Of a stretch of 64,000 nt of DNA, positions 18,661 to 27,667 are shown one piece after another (positions within the stretch are counted from its first letter, which is position 1; each line of letters starts with the position of its first letter). The stretch comes from Planctomycetota bacterium (GTDB lineage Bacteria > Planctomycetota > UBA1135 > GCA-002686595), in the NCBI GenBank assembly GCA_016872795.1, contig VGYZ01000004.1:1-64000 (forward strand), read 5' to 3'. The notes under the pieces are model-generated. The model was not told the DNA's origin and made no database searches. It saw only the letters and a program-made list of their open reading frames with translations. The position numbers and the translations under genes are program-made.

Positions 18661-19296
18661 ATGCGCCGACTTGCCCTCGCGCTCGCTGCGACCGTGATCC
18701 TCGTGGGAGCCAGCGTGGCCCTACGGCTGCGCTCCGAGCCCCCGCCGACCCATCCGTCGGCATCGCCCTCGAGCGCATCCGAGCGCGCGCGCCCTGCGCC
18801 GTCCGAGCCCGGCCTCGCGTCCCCCGCTCTGGACGCCGGCGCCGCGTCCGAAGCGCCCCCGCGCGCCTTACCGGCCGCCCCGCCGACCCCGCCGGAGCCC
18901 GATGGCCTCGAAGACGGCGGAAAAGCCGGTCACCCGGTCGGAGACTTCAGCTGGAAGTACGCCCACGCCACGGAAGAGCAGCTGCGCTCCGCCCGGCGCA
19001 TCGTGCAGCGCGACCACGAGCGCGAGCTCACGGCCTGCATCGAGCGAAGCGTCCGCAGCGGCCGCTTCCAAGAGGCAACCCTTGCCGGGCTCGACCTCGA
19101 AGCATTGCTGGCCGAGCTCGCTGCGGGCGGCGGCCAGCACGCGCTGCTCACCGTGCCCGGCCATCGCCCGGTGCGCAGCAGCGACGATGCCGAGGGTGCG
19201 ACCAGCGTGCGCTGGATGCGCTTCGAGCGCTTCGACGAACACCGCCTGTACGAGCTCGCGAACGAGCTCGACTGGCTGCGCCGCGCAGCGCCCTGA
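18661..19296 (+). CDS. Exported or membrane-anchored protein of unknown function
   Basis: A 211-residue protein. It has an N-terminal signal anchor (LALALAATVILVGASVAL), then a Pro/Ala/Ser-rich linker (residues about 22-85). A folded C-terminal part starts near GHPVGDFSWKYAHATEEQL and includes RSARRIVQRDHERELTACIE and LLTVPGHRPV. The linker suggests a domain held away from the membrane. I recognise no family. The ATG at 18661 is the only start that keeps the hydrophobic anchor. It is divergent from the gene at 18541 and convergent with slyD (15-base gap). Confidence 0.75.
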   Translation: MRRLALALAATVILVGASVALRLRSEPPPTHPSASPSSASERARPAPSEPGLASPALDAGAASEAPPRALPAAPPTPPEPDGLEDGGKAGHPVGDFSWKYAHATEEQLRSARRIVQRDHERELTACIERSVRSGRFQEATLAGLDLEALLAELAAGGGQHALLTVPGHRPVRSSDDAEGATSVRWMRFERFDEHRLYELANELDWLRRAAP

Positions 19297-19311
19297 CCGC
19301 GGAGCAAGCCG

Positions 19312-19806
19312 CTAGTGCTGGTGGCCACCCGCGCCGTGGGCGTGGCCGTGGACGGTCTCTTCCGCCCTCGCATCGCGCACGCCACACACGGTGATCTCGA
19401 AGTTGAGCGCCATGCCGGCGAGCGGGTGGTTCTCGTCGACGGTGATGTACTCGTCCCCGACCTCCAAGATGATGGCGCCCGCGACGCGGCCGTCCGGCAG
19501 CTGGCGATTCATGCGCATCCCCGGCGTCAGCGCCTGCCCCGCGGGGAAGAGCTTGCGCTCGAGCTTGCGAACCAGGTCGTCGCGCCGCACGCCATAGCCC
19601 TTCTCCGGCGGCAGGGAGAGCTGCACGAAGTCATTCTTCGCCTTGCCCTCGAGTTCGGCCTCGACCGCCGGCAGCAGGGAACCCTTGCCGTGCAGGTACG
19701 CGAGCGGCTTGCCGCCCTTGCGGTTGGTGTCGAGGACATTCCCGGCGCCGTCCTTCAGCGTGTAGTAGATGCCGACGATCTTTCCCGGTGCGACGGTGTG
19801 CGACAT
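19312..19806 (-). CDS. slyD: FKBP-type peptidyl-prolyl isomerase, SlyD-like
   Basis: A 164-residue cytoplasmic proline isomerase and chaperone. The family pattern is clear: VGIYYTLKDGAGNVLDTN, PLAYLHGKGSLLPAVEAELE (the flap start), and VDENHPLAGMALNFEI. The inserted-in-flap domain lies between them. The His-rich tail (HGHAHGAGGHQH) is typical of SlyD and binds nickel or other divalent metals. The ATG at 19806 has GGAG 8 bases upstream. An upstream in-frame extension (MENLA) is less likely. The aminopeptidase gene ends 73 bases before its stop-distal side and reads in the same direction. Confidence 0.93.
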   Translation of the reverse strand: MSHTVAPGKIVGIYYTLKDGAGNVLDTNRKGGKPLAYLHGKGSLLPAVEAELEGKAKNDFVQLSLPPEKGYGVRRDDLVRKLERKLFPAGQALTPGMRMNRQLPDGRVAGAIILEVGDEYITVDENHPLAGMALNFEITVCGVRDARAEETVHGHAHGAGGHQH

Positions 19807-19879
19807 GGCGAGGTTCTCCAAGGCCTGAACTGGGCGCGAAGGTGCACGGCGGACGCTGCCGAAGGCCAGCGAGCGCGAT

Positions 19880-21160
19880 TCAGCCCGCGAGGAAGGCGGT
19901 GAGCGCGCGTACCATCAGCGCAGGATCTTCCGCCCCGCACAGCTCGCGGATCGAGTGCATCGAGAGCTGCGCGGTTCCGACATCGACCGTGCGCATGCCG
20001 AGTTGCGCCGAGGTGAGCGGCCCGATCGTCGTCCCGCAGGCGAGGTTCGAGCGGTGGAAGTACTTCTGCACCGGCACGCCGGCGCGCTCGCAAGCGAGCT
20101 GGAACTCCGCCTCGCCCTCGGCGTCGGTGGCGTAGCGCGTGTTGGTGTTGATCTTGATCACCGGTCCGGCGTTGAGCGCGATCCAGTGGTCGGGCTCGTG
20201 CTTCTCGCGGTAGTTGGGGTGGGTGGCGTGCGCCATGTCGATCGAGGCGCAGAAGCTCTTGGCGATCGCGCGATGCAGGTCGTCGCGGCTGCCGCCCTCG
20301 GCGAGCACGAGTCGCTCGATCGCGTCGACGAGCAACGGCCCCTGGGCGCCGGCGCGCGAAGTGCTCCCCACCTCCTCGTGGTCGAACAGGCACGCGATCG
20401 CGATCGGTGCATTCGCGGGCGTGTGTGCGGCGAGCGCCTCGAGCGCGCACCACGACGAACACAGGTTGTCCAGCCGCGGCGAGCACAGCATCTCCTGCGC
20501 GACGCCGAGGAACGAACCCGGCGCGATGTCGTGCAGCATCAGGTCCCAGCTCAGCACGTCCTCGGCCGCGCAACCGAGTTCCTGCGCAAGAAAACGCTGC
20601 AGCCCCTTCTCGTCCGGCCGACCGAGCCCCCACACGGGCGCGAGGTGCGCCTGCGGATCGAGCACCAGCCCGCGCGCGTTCACTTCGCGGTCGAGGTGAA
20701 TCGCCAGCTGCGGGACGCGAGCCAAGGGGCGATTGCACAGCACGAGGCGCGCCTCCGGTCCCTTCGGCGTGCGCACCATCACGCGCCCGGAGAGCCCGAG
20801 CTCGCGATCGAGCCACGAGTTCAGCAGCACCCCACCGTAGACCTCGACGCCGAGCTGCCGGAAACCGGCCGCGCCGGTGTTGGGCCGAGCCTTGATGCGC
20901 AGGTTGGGGCTGTCCGTGTGCGCGCCGAGCACGCGCAAGCCGCGCCCGACCGCGGCAGCGCCATCGCGGGACCACGCGAGCAGACTGCCCGCGCGACGCA
21001 CGAACCCGCGCGCGAGCCCGCGCGGAAAGCTCTCGCTCTCGCGCACCTCCGTCCAACCCGCTGCGACGAGTCGCCGGGCGCCATTGTCCACGGCGTGGAA
21101 CGGCGACGGAGACGCGTCGATGAAGGCACACAGGCTGCGGGCGCTGGCTCTCGGATCCAT
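19880..21160 (-). CDS. apeB: M18 family (aspartyl) aminopeptidase
   Basis: A 426-residue cytoplasmic zinc aminopeptidase that removes N-terminal residues, in this family usually acidic ones. The metal-binding blocks are in order: LGAHTDSPNLRIKARP (His and Asp), LFDHEEVGS (Asp and Glu), and GTAQLSMHSIREL (His). The family block DMAHATHPNYREKHEP is present. The start DPRASARSLCAFIDASPSPF matches the M18 N-terminus and supports the ATG at 21160. Length matches bacterial members (about 430). Such proteins form large dodecamers. It diverges from the HEAT gene at 21236 with 75 bases between starts. Confidence 0.95.
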   Translation of the reverse strand: MDPRASARSLCAFIDASPSPFHAVDNGARRLVAAGWTEVRESESFPRGLARGFVRRAGSLLAWSRDGAAAVGRGLRVLGAHTDSPNLRIKARPNTGAAGFRQLGVEVYGGVLLNSWLDRELGLSGRVMVRTPKGPEARLVLCNRPLARVPQLAIHLDREVNARGLVLDPQAHLAPVWGLGRPDEKGLQRFLAQELGCAAEDVLSWDLMLHDIAPGSFLGVAQEMLCSPRLDNLCSSWCALEALAAHTPANAPIAIACLFDHEEVGSTSRAGAQGPLLVDAIERLVLAEGGSRDDLHRAIAKSFCASIDMAHATHPNYREKHEPDHWIALNAGPVIKINTNTRYATDAEGEAEFQLACERAGVPVQKYFHRSNLACGTTIGPLTSAQLGMRTVDVGTAQLSMHSIRELCGAEDPALMVRALTAFLAG

Positions 21161-21235
21161 GCCGCGTATTCAAGGCGCGCGAGCGCCGGAGTTCCACGGT
21201 TTTCCCGCTCCGCGAGCGTGTGCTATGAAGCTCCC

Positions 21236-21940
21236 ATGCTGCTCGTCGCCGTAACGACCGCACTGGCGCTCGCGCGAGCGCCGCTCGCGCCCTCCGACGA
21301 AGCAGCGCGAGCCCTCGAAGCCGCCCTGCAGCGTTCCCGTCCGGCCCTGCGAGCCGCGGCACTGGACCTCGCGTCCTCCGCGAACGACGCGGCGCTCGCC
21401 GCCGCCATCTTTCCCGCCCTGTCGGATCCCGATGAGGAGGTGCGCAGGGCCGCGCTCGCGGCGCTCGGACGCTCCACGGCTCCCAACGCGCTCGATGCGC
21501 TGCTCGGACGCGCCCGCTCCGGCGCGGCGGAGCTGCGGGCGCACCCGCTCGAACTCGCGACCTTGCTGCATGCGCTCGGCCGCCATGCCGACCCGCGTTC
21601 GCTGCCCGCGCTCACTTCCGACGCGCTGCACTCGCTCGAACCCGAGCCGCTCCGCGCGCGCATCCTCGCGCTCGGCCGAATTCGGACGCGCGAGTCGGTC
21701 GATGCGCTCGTCGCTCTCGCGCACGCCCTCCCCTTCGCGGAGGAGCAGCAGGTGCTGCACGAGTTGCGCCTCTCGTTCGCGGTCTTGACGGGTCAGACTC
21801 CGGGATACACGGCGGCGAGTCTCGTGCACTGGTGGGGCGAGCAGCGCGCGTCCTTCGCCGTGCCTGCCGAGCTGCCGGCGCTCGCGCCGTCGCTCGAGCG
21901 ACGCTGGAGAGCGGCGTGGCCGGAACGCGCCACGCCATGA
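21236..21940 (+). CDS. HEAT-repeat protein, probably exported
   Basis: A 234-residue protein. MLLVAVTTALALARAPLA looks like a short signal peptide. The body is HEAT repeats (FPALSDPDEEVRRAALAALG, ALLHALGRHADPRSLPAL). Near the end it has the Trp pair LVHWWGEQRASF, like the ends of the other HEAT proteins in this window. Its stop codon overlaps the next start (ATGA), so it is coupled to the sulfatase-like lipoprotein gene and may act with it. The ATG at 21236 is preferred to an out-of-frame ATG at 21225. No enzymatic motif is visible. Confidence 0.82.
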   Translation: MLLVAVTTALALARAPLAPSDEAARALEAALQRSRPALRAAALDLASSANDAALAAAIFPALSDPDEEVRRAALAALGRSTAPNALDALLGRARSGAAELRAHPLELATLLHALGRHADPRSLPALTSDALHSLEPEPLRARILALGRIRTRESVDALVALAHALPFAEEQQVLHELRLSFAVLTGQTPGYTAASLVHWWGEQRASFAVPAELPALAPSLERRWRAAWPERATP

Positions 21941-23658
21941 AGCTGCACGCCGGCATGTTCCTCGCCGCCTTGGCGAGCGCCTGCTCGAAGTCCCAGCCCG
22001 CGTCCGTGCTGCTCGTGACGCTCGATACGACGCGCGCCGACGCGCTCGGCTGCTACGGAGCGAGTCCTTCGGTCACTCCGCACCTCGATGCACTCGCGGC
22101 CGAGGGGATCACATTCGAGTGGGCGCGCACCGTCACGCCCACCACGCTCCCCGCGCACACATCGATGCTGACGGGCCTGTACCCCAACCGCCACACGGTG
22201 CGGGACAACAGCCTGAGCGCCGTACCCGCGTCCGCGACGACCGTCGCCGAGCTCGCGCAAGCAGCCGGCGTCGCGTGCGGTGCGTTCGTCTCCGCCAAGG
22301 TGCTCGACCGTGCCTTCGGGCTCGATCAGGGCTTTGCCATGTACACCCAGCCCGCGCGCGAGAACGACATCATCTCCAGCACGGGTTTCGCCGCGCGCGG
22401 CGCCGAGGAAACCGCGCTCGACGCCACACGCTGGCTCGCCTCCCTCGAGCCCGAGCAGCCGTTCCTCGCGTGGGTGCACTTCTTCGATCCGCACCGGCCC
22501 TGGACCGCGAGTCCACAGTGGCTCGAGCGCGCGAGCGGCAATCCCTATCTCGCCGAAGTGGCGGCCACGGATGCCGCCGTGGGGAGCCTGATCGACGAGC
22601 TGCGGCGCCTCGGGCGACTCGACCACACGACCATCGTGGTCGTCGGCGACCATGGCGAAGGCCTCGGCGAACACGGCGAGGATTCCCATGCCTACTTCGT
22701 GTACGACTCCACGCTGCGCGTGCCCCTGCTCGTGCGACGTCGCGATGGAGCACGGGCTGGCGAGCGCGTGAGCGCCATGGCGAGCGTCGTAGATGTGGGA
22801 CCGACGATCTGCGAGGCGCTCGGCATCCGCACGCTGCCGGATGTCGACGGCCAGAGCCTCTATGCGTGCGCACCCGACGCTGCACGCGGCGTGTACTTCG
22901 AGTCGTTCTATGGCCTCCTGCACTACGGGATGGCCCCGCTCGTGGGCTGGGTCGACGCCCGCGGGAAGTACATCCACAGCTCCACGCAGGAGTTTTACGA
23001 GCCCGTGCGCGCTCCGCGCGAGCCGCGCAACCTCGTCGAGGAGCGCTCGGACATCGCTGCGGCGCACCGCGAGCAGATCGCGCGCACACTCGCGCGCGCG
23101 ACTCTGGAGCAAGGCACCTCCGTGCAAGCCGACGCGGCGCTCCTGCGCAACATCGAGTCGCTCGGCTACGCCAGCGCCCCCTCCTTCTCCGGCCCACTGC
23201 CCGACCCGCTCGCCTCCAGCGCGCGCCCCAGCCCCCACCACCGCGCGGACGAGCTGCGCGCCTGTGATCAGGGCCAGCGCCTCTTCGAGCGCGGACGCTT
23301 CGCCGAAGCCGAGAAGCTCCTCGGGCGTGTCGCCCAAGAGAACCCGGACAACACCTTCGCGCTGGAGTTCCTCGCCCACGCGCAGCTGCGCCTCGGCAAG
23401 TTCGCGCAGGCGCGCGCGAGCTTCGAGCGCGCGCTCGAACGCGGCCCGGAACGCGCCGCCTCTCTGCGCGGTCTGGGGTTCGCGCTGCACCAGCTGCGCG
23501 AGGCCGATCAGGCTCGGGCGCGCCTGACGCGCGCCGCCGAGCTCGATCCCAGCGATCTCGAGGCCCTGCGCATGCTGCTCCACCTCGCGCAGGAAGCCGG
23601 CGACAGCGCCGCCGAAGAGCGCTGGCGCGCCGCCCTCAAGTCCGCCGCGGAACTGTGA
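21937..23658 (+). CDS. Sulfatase-fold lipoprotein with C-terminal TPRs
   Basis: A 573-residue exported lipoprotein. The signal peptide MKLHAGMFLAALASAC ends in a lipobox. The alkaline-phosphatase/sulfatase fold follows: VLLVTLDTTRADALGCYG (metal-binding Asp), TLPAHTSMLTGLYPNRH (nucleophile region), VGDHGEGLGEHGED (second metal site). The nucleophile region lacks the Cys/Ser-x-Pro-x-Arg motif that is converted to formylglycine in true sulfatases. A phosphodiesterase, phosphatase or phosphotransferase activity is therefore as likely. Residues about 440-570 are TPRs (CDQGQRLFERGRFAEAEKLL). It starts with an ATGA overlap with the HEAT gene. Confidence 0.88.
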   Translation: MKLHAGMFLAALASACSKSQPASVLLVTLDTTRADALGCYGASPSVTPHLDALAAEGITFEWARTVTPTTLPAHTSMLTGLYPNRHTVRDNSLSAVPASATTVAELAQAAGVACGAFVSAKVLDRAFGLDQGFAMYTQPARENDIISSTGFAARGAEETALDATRWLASLEPEQPFLAWVHFFDPHRPWTASPQWLERASGNPYLAEVAATDAAVGSLIDELRRLGRLDHTTIVVVGDHGEGLGEHGEDSHAYFVYDSTLRVPLLVRRRDGARAGERVSAMASVVDVGPTICEALGIRTLPDVDGQSLYACAPDAARGVYFESFYGLLHYGMAPLVGWVDARGKYIHSSTQEFYEPVRAPREPRNLVEERSDIAAAHREQIARTLARATLEQGTSVQADAALLRNIESLGYASAPSFSGPLPDPLASSARPSPHHRADELRACDQGQRLFERGRFAEAEKLLGRVAQENPDNTFALEFLAHAQLRLGKFAQARASFERALERGPERAASLRGLGFALHQLREADQARARLTRAAELDPSDLEALRMLLHLAQEAGDSAAEERWRAALKSAAEL

Positions 23659-23713
23659 TGCTGGTGCGGCACGCCGTTGTCAGAGCGCGCGCGGCCGTCT
23701 AGAAGTCGGGAGC

Positions 23714-25210
23714 ATGAAGCGCGCCGCCGTCGACACCGTCGCCGCCGTCGACCTCGGGTCGAACAGCTTCCACATGGTCGTGGCGCAGCTGCACCATGAG
23801 GAGCTGCGCATCGTGGATCGCCTGCGGGAGCGCACGGCGATCGCCGAAGGGCTCGACGACGGCGGTCGCTTGAAGGCCAAGGTGGCGGAGCGCGCGCTGG
23901 AGTGTCTCCAGCGCTTCGGCCAGCGACTCTCTCACATGCCAGCCGACGCCGTGCGCGTGGTGGGCACGAACACGCTGCGGCGCATGCGCGATTCGCGCGC
24001 GTTTCTCGCCAAGGCCCGCGCGGCACTCGGGCACCGCGTCGAGGTGATCTCGGGCCGCGAGGAAGCGCGCCTGATCTACCTCGGCGTGACCCACGCGCAC
24101 TCCGCCGATGCGCGCCGCAAGCTCGTGGTCGACATCGGCGGCGGCAGCACCGAGTGCATCCTCGGCGAGGGCCGAAAGATCCTCGAGAGCGACAGCCTGC
24201 AGATGGGCTGTGTGCGCTGGACGCTCGAGTACTTCCCCGCGGGGGAGATCACCAAGGAACGCATGCGCAAGGCCCAGATCGCGGCCGGGCTGGAGCTGCA
24301 GAGCATCGCGCGACGCTACCGTCGCCTCGGGTTTGAGGTCGCGATCGGCTCCTCGGGCACGATCGTGGCCTGCGAGGAGCTGGTGCGCGCCTGTGGCTGG
24401 TCGATGCGCGGCATCACGGCCACCTCGCTGCGTCGGCTGCGCAAGACGCTCATCGACGCGGGCCACGCCGAGCGCTTGACCTTGCCAGCCCTTCAGGCGG
24501 ACCGCGCGCCCGTGCTCGCCGGCGGCGTCGCCGTCTTGTCGGCGATCTTCAAGCTCCTCGACATCGAGGTGCTGCACACCAGCCCCGGAGCGTTGCGCGA
24601 AGGCGTGCTGTACGACCTCTTCGGCCGCATCCAGCAGGTGGATGTGCGCGAGAGGACGATCCGCTCGTTCGCTCGTCGCTACCATGTCGATCTCGAGCAG
24701 GCGCGCCGCGTCGAGCGCACGGCACTCGCCCTGCTCGCGCAGGTAGCGAGCGCATGGGAACTCGAAGGCCCCCTCGGCCCCCGCGTGCTCTCTTGGAGCG
24801 CGTGCCTGCATGAGATCGGGCTGGGCATCTCCTACTCGGGCTACCACCGCCACGGCGCGTACATCCTCGCCCACGCCGACATGAGCGGCTTCTCGCGCGA
24901 CGATCAGGCCCAGCTCGCGGCGCTCGTCGGCAACCACCGTCGCCGACCGGACCGCGCCAGCTTCGAGAGCCTGCCGACGGACCTGTTCGAGCCTTCGCTG
25001 CGCATGGCGGTCCTCTTGCGCCTCGCGGCACGCTTGCATCGCAGCCGCTCACCTCGGCCGTTACCGAACTTCGAACTGTTCGTTCGCCGCGACGAGCTGC
25101 GCCTCGCCTTCGAGCACGGTTGGCTGGACAAGCACCCGCTCTCGCACGCCGAGCTGCAGGAAGAGGCCGAGCTACTCGTCCACCTGGGCTTCGAGCTGCG
25201 CTTTAGCTGA
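23714..25210 (+). CDS. ppx: Exopolyphosphatase / guanosine pentaphosphate phosphatase (Ppx/GppA)
   Basis: A 498-residue cytoplasmic phosphatase of the actin-like ATPase superfamily. It would release phosphate from polyphosphate ends or hydrolyse pppGpp. Family motifs in order: AAVDLGSNSFHMVVAQ (phosphate loop 1), VVGTNTLRRMRDSRAF, EVISGREEARLIYLGVTH, LVVDIGGGSTECI (phosphate loop 2), and GSSGTIVA. The C-terminal third is the HD-like domain (CLHEIGLGISYSGYHRHGAY). The length fits the long two-part Ppx form. It converges on ppk1 with 36 bases between stops. This pairing of synthesis and breakdown genes supports a polyphosphate role over GppA. Confidence 0.94.
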   Translation: MKRAAVDTVAAVDLGSNSFHMVVAQLHHEELRIVDRLRERTAIAEGLDDGGRLKAKVAERALECLQRFGQRLSHMPADAVRVVGTNTLRRMRDSRAFLAKARAALGHRVEVISGREEARLIYLGVTHAHSADARRKLVVDIGGGSTECILGEGRKILESDSLQMGCVRWTLEYFPAGEITKERMRKAQIAAGLELQSIARRYRRLGFEVAIGSSGTIVACEELVRACGWSMRGITATSLRRLRKTLIDAGHAERLTLPALQADRAPVLAGGVAVLSAIFKLLDIEVLHTSPGALREGVLYDLFGRIQQVDVRERTIRSFARRYHVDLEQARRVERTALALLAQVASAWELEGPLGPRVLSWSACLHEIGLGISYSGYHRHGAYILAHADMSGFSRDDQAQLAALVGNHRRRPDRASFESLPTDLFEPSLRMAVLLRLAARLHRSRSPRPLPNFELFVRRDELRLAFEHGWLDKHPLSHAELQEEAELLVHLGFELRFS

Positions 25211-25246
25211 CGCGCCCTCCGCGCACGAGGGCGAAGGTTGCGGCGC

Positions 25247-27556
25247 TCAGAGCTCCTCGTCCGGCGCCGGAGTCTCGACATCGTCTGCGGTCGGAATGAT
25301 CGGCTCGAGCACGATCGACTTGCCGCGGCGCGCCGCCCGGCGCGGCGTTCCTCCGAGCTCGCCTCCATCGCGCTTGCGTCGCGCGCGCCGCAGCTTCGCC
25401 TCGATCGCGCGCGCGACCTCGGCCCGCGCCGCGTCGGAGTCGGCCGGACCTCCTGCCCGCAGCTCCGGCTCCGAGCTCTCGCACAGCCGTTCGAGCAGCA
25501 CCTCCTGCGCCGCGCGGCGCGCGGCCTTGCCGGGCTTGAAGCGCAAGTAGCGCCCGTCCGCGCCGAGCCGCCACGCCTGCGCATTGTCCGCGAGGTAGGG
25601 TTCGATGCCCTCGCTCAGCACGCGCTGAGCAAGGCGCTTCTCCGTGATCGGAAAGCATGTTTCCACGCGCCGGAACAGGTTGCGCTGCATCCAGTCCGCG
25701 CTCGCGCAGTAGCACAGCTCGTCACCCAAGGCGAGGAACCAGAAGATGCGGCTGTGCTCGAGGAAGCGACCGACGATGGAACGCACGCGGATGCGGTCGC
25801 TCACGCCCGGAATGCCCGGCTTCAAGCAGCAGGTGCCGCGCACGATCAAATCCACCTGCACACCGGCCTGCGAGGCACGGTACAGGGCCTGGATGATCGT
25901 CGGCTCCGAGAGCGCGTTCATCTTCGCGACGATGCGCGCGGGCTGGCCGGCTTCGGCGTTGCGCGCTTCGGCTTCGATCAGGCCGAGCAATGTGCGGTGC
26001 AGCGAGAACGGCGACTGCACGATGCGCCTCAGGCGTGTGACTCGCCCCAGTCCCGTGAGCTGCAAGAACAGTCGGTGGACATCCTCGCCGATCTCGCGGT
26101 CGCATGTGAGCAGCCCGAAGTCGGTGTAGCCGCGAGTCGTGCGCACATGGTAGTTGCCCGTGCCCAGATGCACATAGCGACGCAGCTTGCGCGCCTCGCG
26201 CCGCACGATCATCAGCATCTTGGCATGCGCCTTGTAGCCGACGATGCCGTACACGACATTCGCGCCAGCCTGCTGCAAGCGCGTCGCGAGCCGGATGTTG
26301 TCCGCCTCTTCGAACCGCGCGCGCAGCTCGATCACCGCGGTCACTTCCTTCCCAGCGTGCGCGGCGGCGATCAGCACATCGACCATGGGTGAATCGCCCC
26401 CGGTGCGGTACAGCGTCTGCTTGATCGCGAGCACGCTCGCGTCCGCTGCGGCCTGCCGCACGAGTTCGACCACGGGAGCGAAGGAGTCGAACGGGTGGTG
26501 GAGCAACAAGTCCCCCTTGCGCAGCACCTCGAACATGTCCGCTCCACCCTGCTCGATGCGGCGCGGAATGCGCTGCACGAAGGGCGGGTACTTCAGATCC
26601 GGCCGATCGACGAGCTCCACCATCGCCACGAGCCGGTGGATGTTCACCGGACCGTGCACGCGGTACAGGTCGCGCTCGTCGAGCTCGAACTGCCGCAGCA
26701 AGAAATTCGCGGTTTCCTCGGGGCATGTGTCGGCCACTTCGAGCCGCACCGCGTCGCCGAAGTTGCGGTCCGCGAGCTCGCCCTTGAGCGCGCGCATCAA
26801 GTCATCCGCCTCTTCCTCATCCACCCACAGGTCGCTGTTGCGCGTGACGCGGAACTGATAGCAACCTTCCACCTTCATCCCGCTCAAGGCGTCGCTGACA
26901 TGCGCGTGGATGCTCGACGAGAGCAGCACGAAGTCGAAGGGGCCCGTGGCAATCCCCTCCGGCAGCCGGATCAAGCGCGGCAGCGAGCGCGGAACCTGCA
27001 CGATCGCAGTGCCGCTCTCGCGACCGTAGGCATCGTCGCCCGAGACGGACACGACGAAGTTGAGCGACTTGTTGTGGATGCGCGGAAACGGATGCGACAG
27101 ATCGAGCCCGACCGGCGTGAGCACCGGCAGTACCTGCTGGGTGAAGTAGCGCTGGATCCACGCCTGCTGGCGCTGGTTCCAATCCGTGCGCTTCAGGATG
27201 CGCACACCCTCGCGCCCGAGTGCTGGGAGCAAGTCCTCGTTCAACAGACGGTATTGCTCCGCCACGAGTGCGTGAGCACCCTCCCCGATCCGGCGCAGCG
27301 TTTCGGCGTTGGACATGCCGTCCGGCTCGTTGCGCGGGATGCCGTGCCGAGACTGCTGGCGCAGTCCGGCCACGCGAATCTCGAAGAACTCGTCGAGGTT
27401 CGTGCTGCAGATCGCGAGGAAGCGCACGCGCTCGAGCAGCGGCGTCGATGCATCCTTGGCCTGCTCGAGTACGCGGGCGTTGAACTCGAGCTGAGACAGC
27501 TCGCGATTGAGGTACAGCGACGGGTCGCGCAGCTCGGACGGCGTTGGAGCAGGCAT
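25247..27556 (-). CDS. ppk1: Polyphosphate kinase 1
   Basis: A 769-residue enzyme that reversibly builds polyphosphate from ATP, usually membrane-associated. Hallmarks: SLYLNRELSQLEFNARVLEQ at the N-terminus, RFLAICSTNLDEFFEIRVAG, the autophosphorylated His region GYKAHAKMLMIVRR, and HLGTGNYHVRTTRGYTDF. The ATG at 27556 puts the N-terminal block in its usual place. The last 60 residues are an extra Arg/Ala/Glu-rich tail (KLRRARRKRDGGELGG) beyond the normal end. The gene faces ppx tail to tail and is divergent from sixA (111-base gap), so promoters for both should lie at 27557-27667. Confidence 0.97.
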   Translation of the reverse strand: MPAPTPSELRDPSLYLNRELSQLEFNARVLEQAKDASTPLLERVRFLAICSTNLDEFFEIRVAGLRQQSRHGIPRNEPDGMSNAETLRRIGEGAHALVAEQYRLLNEDLLPALGREGVRILKRTDWNQRQQAWIQRYFTQQVLPVLTPVGLDLSHPFPRIHNKSLNFVVSVSGDDAYGRESGTAIVQVPRSLPRLIRLPEGIATGPFDFVLLSSSIHAHVSDALSGMKVEGCYQFRVTRNSDLWVDEEEADDLMRALKGELADRNFGDAVRLEVADTCPEETANFLLRQFELDERDLYRVHGPVNIHRLVAMVELVDRPDLKYPPFVQRIPRRIEQGGADMFEVLRKGDLLLHHPFDSFAPVVELVRQAAADASVLAIKQTLYRTGGDSPMVDVLIAAAHAGKEVTAVIELRARFEEADNIRLATRLQQAGANVVYGIVGYKAHAKMLMIVRREARKLRRYVHLGTGNYHVRTTRGYTDFGLLTCDREIGEDVHRLFLQLTGLGRVTRLRRIVQSPFSLHRTLLGLIEAEARNAEAGQPARIVAKMNALSEPTIIQALYRASQAGVQVDLIVRGTCCLKPGIPGVSDRIRVRSIVGRFLEHSRIFWFLALGDELCYCASADWMQRNLFRRVETCFPITEKRLAQRVLSEGIEPYLADNAQAWRLGADGRYLRFKPGKAARRAAQEVLLERLCESSEPELRAGGPADSDAARAEVARAIEAKLRRARRKRDGGELGGTPRRAARRGKSIVLEPIIPTADDVETPAPDEEL

Positions 27557-27667
27557 GGGCGGCCTTGGGGTTAGGATAGGAGAGCGCGCGGCGTCCGGGC
27601 GCTCGGTGCCCCGTAGCGTCGGGATTGTGCCATTCTTGCCACCGCTCGGGCCCGGCCGCAGCGCCAC

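Noticed and set aside
21937..23658. Calling the lipoprotein a true sulfatase
   Set aside because: The Cys/Ser-x-Pro-x-Arg site needed for formylglycine is absent; only the wider fold is supported.
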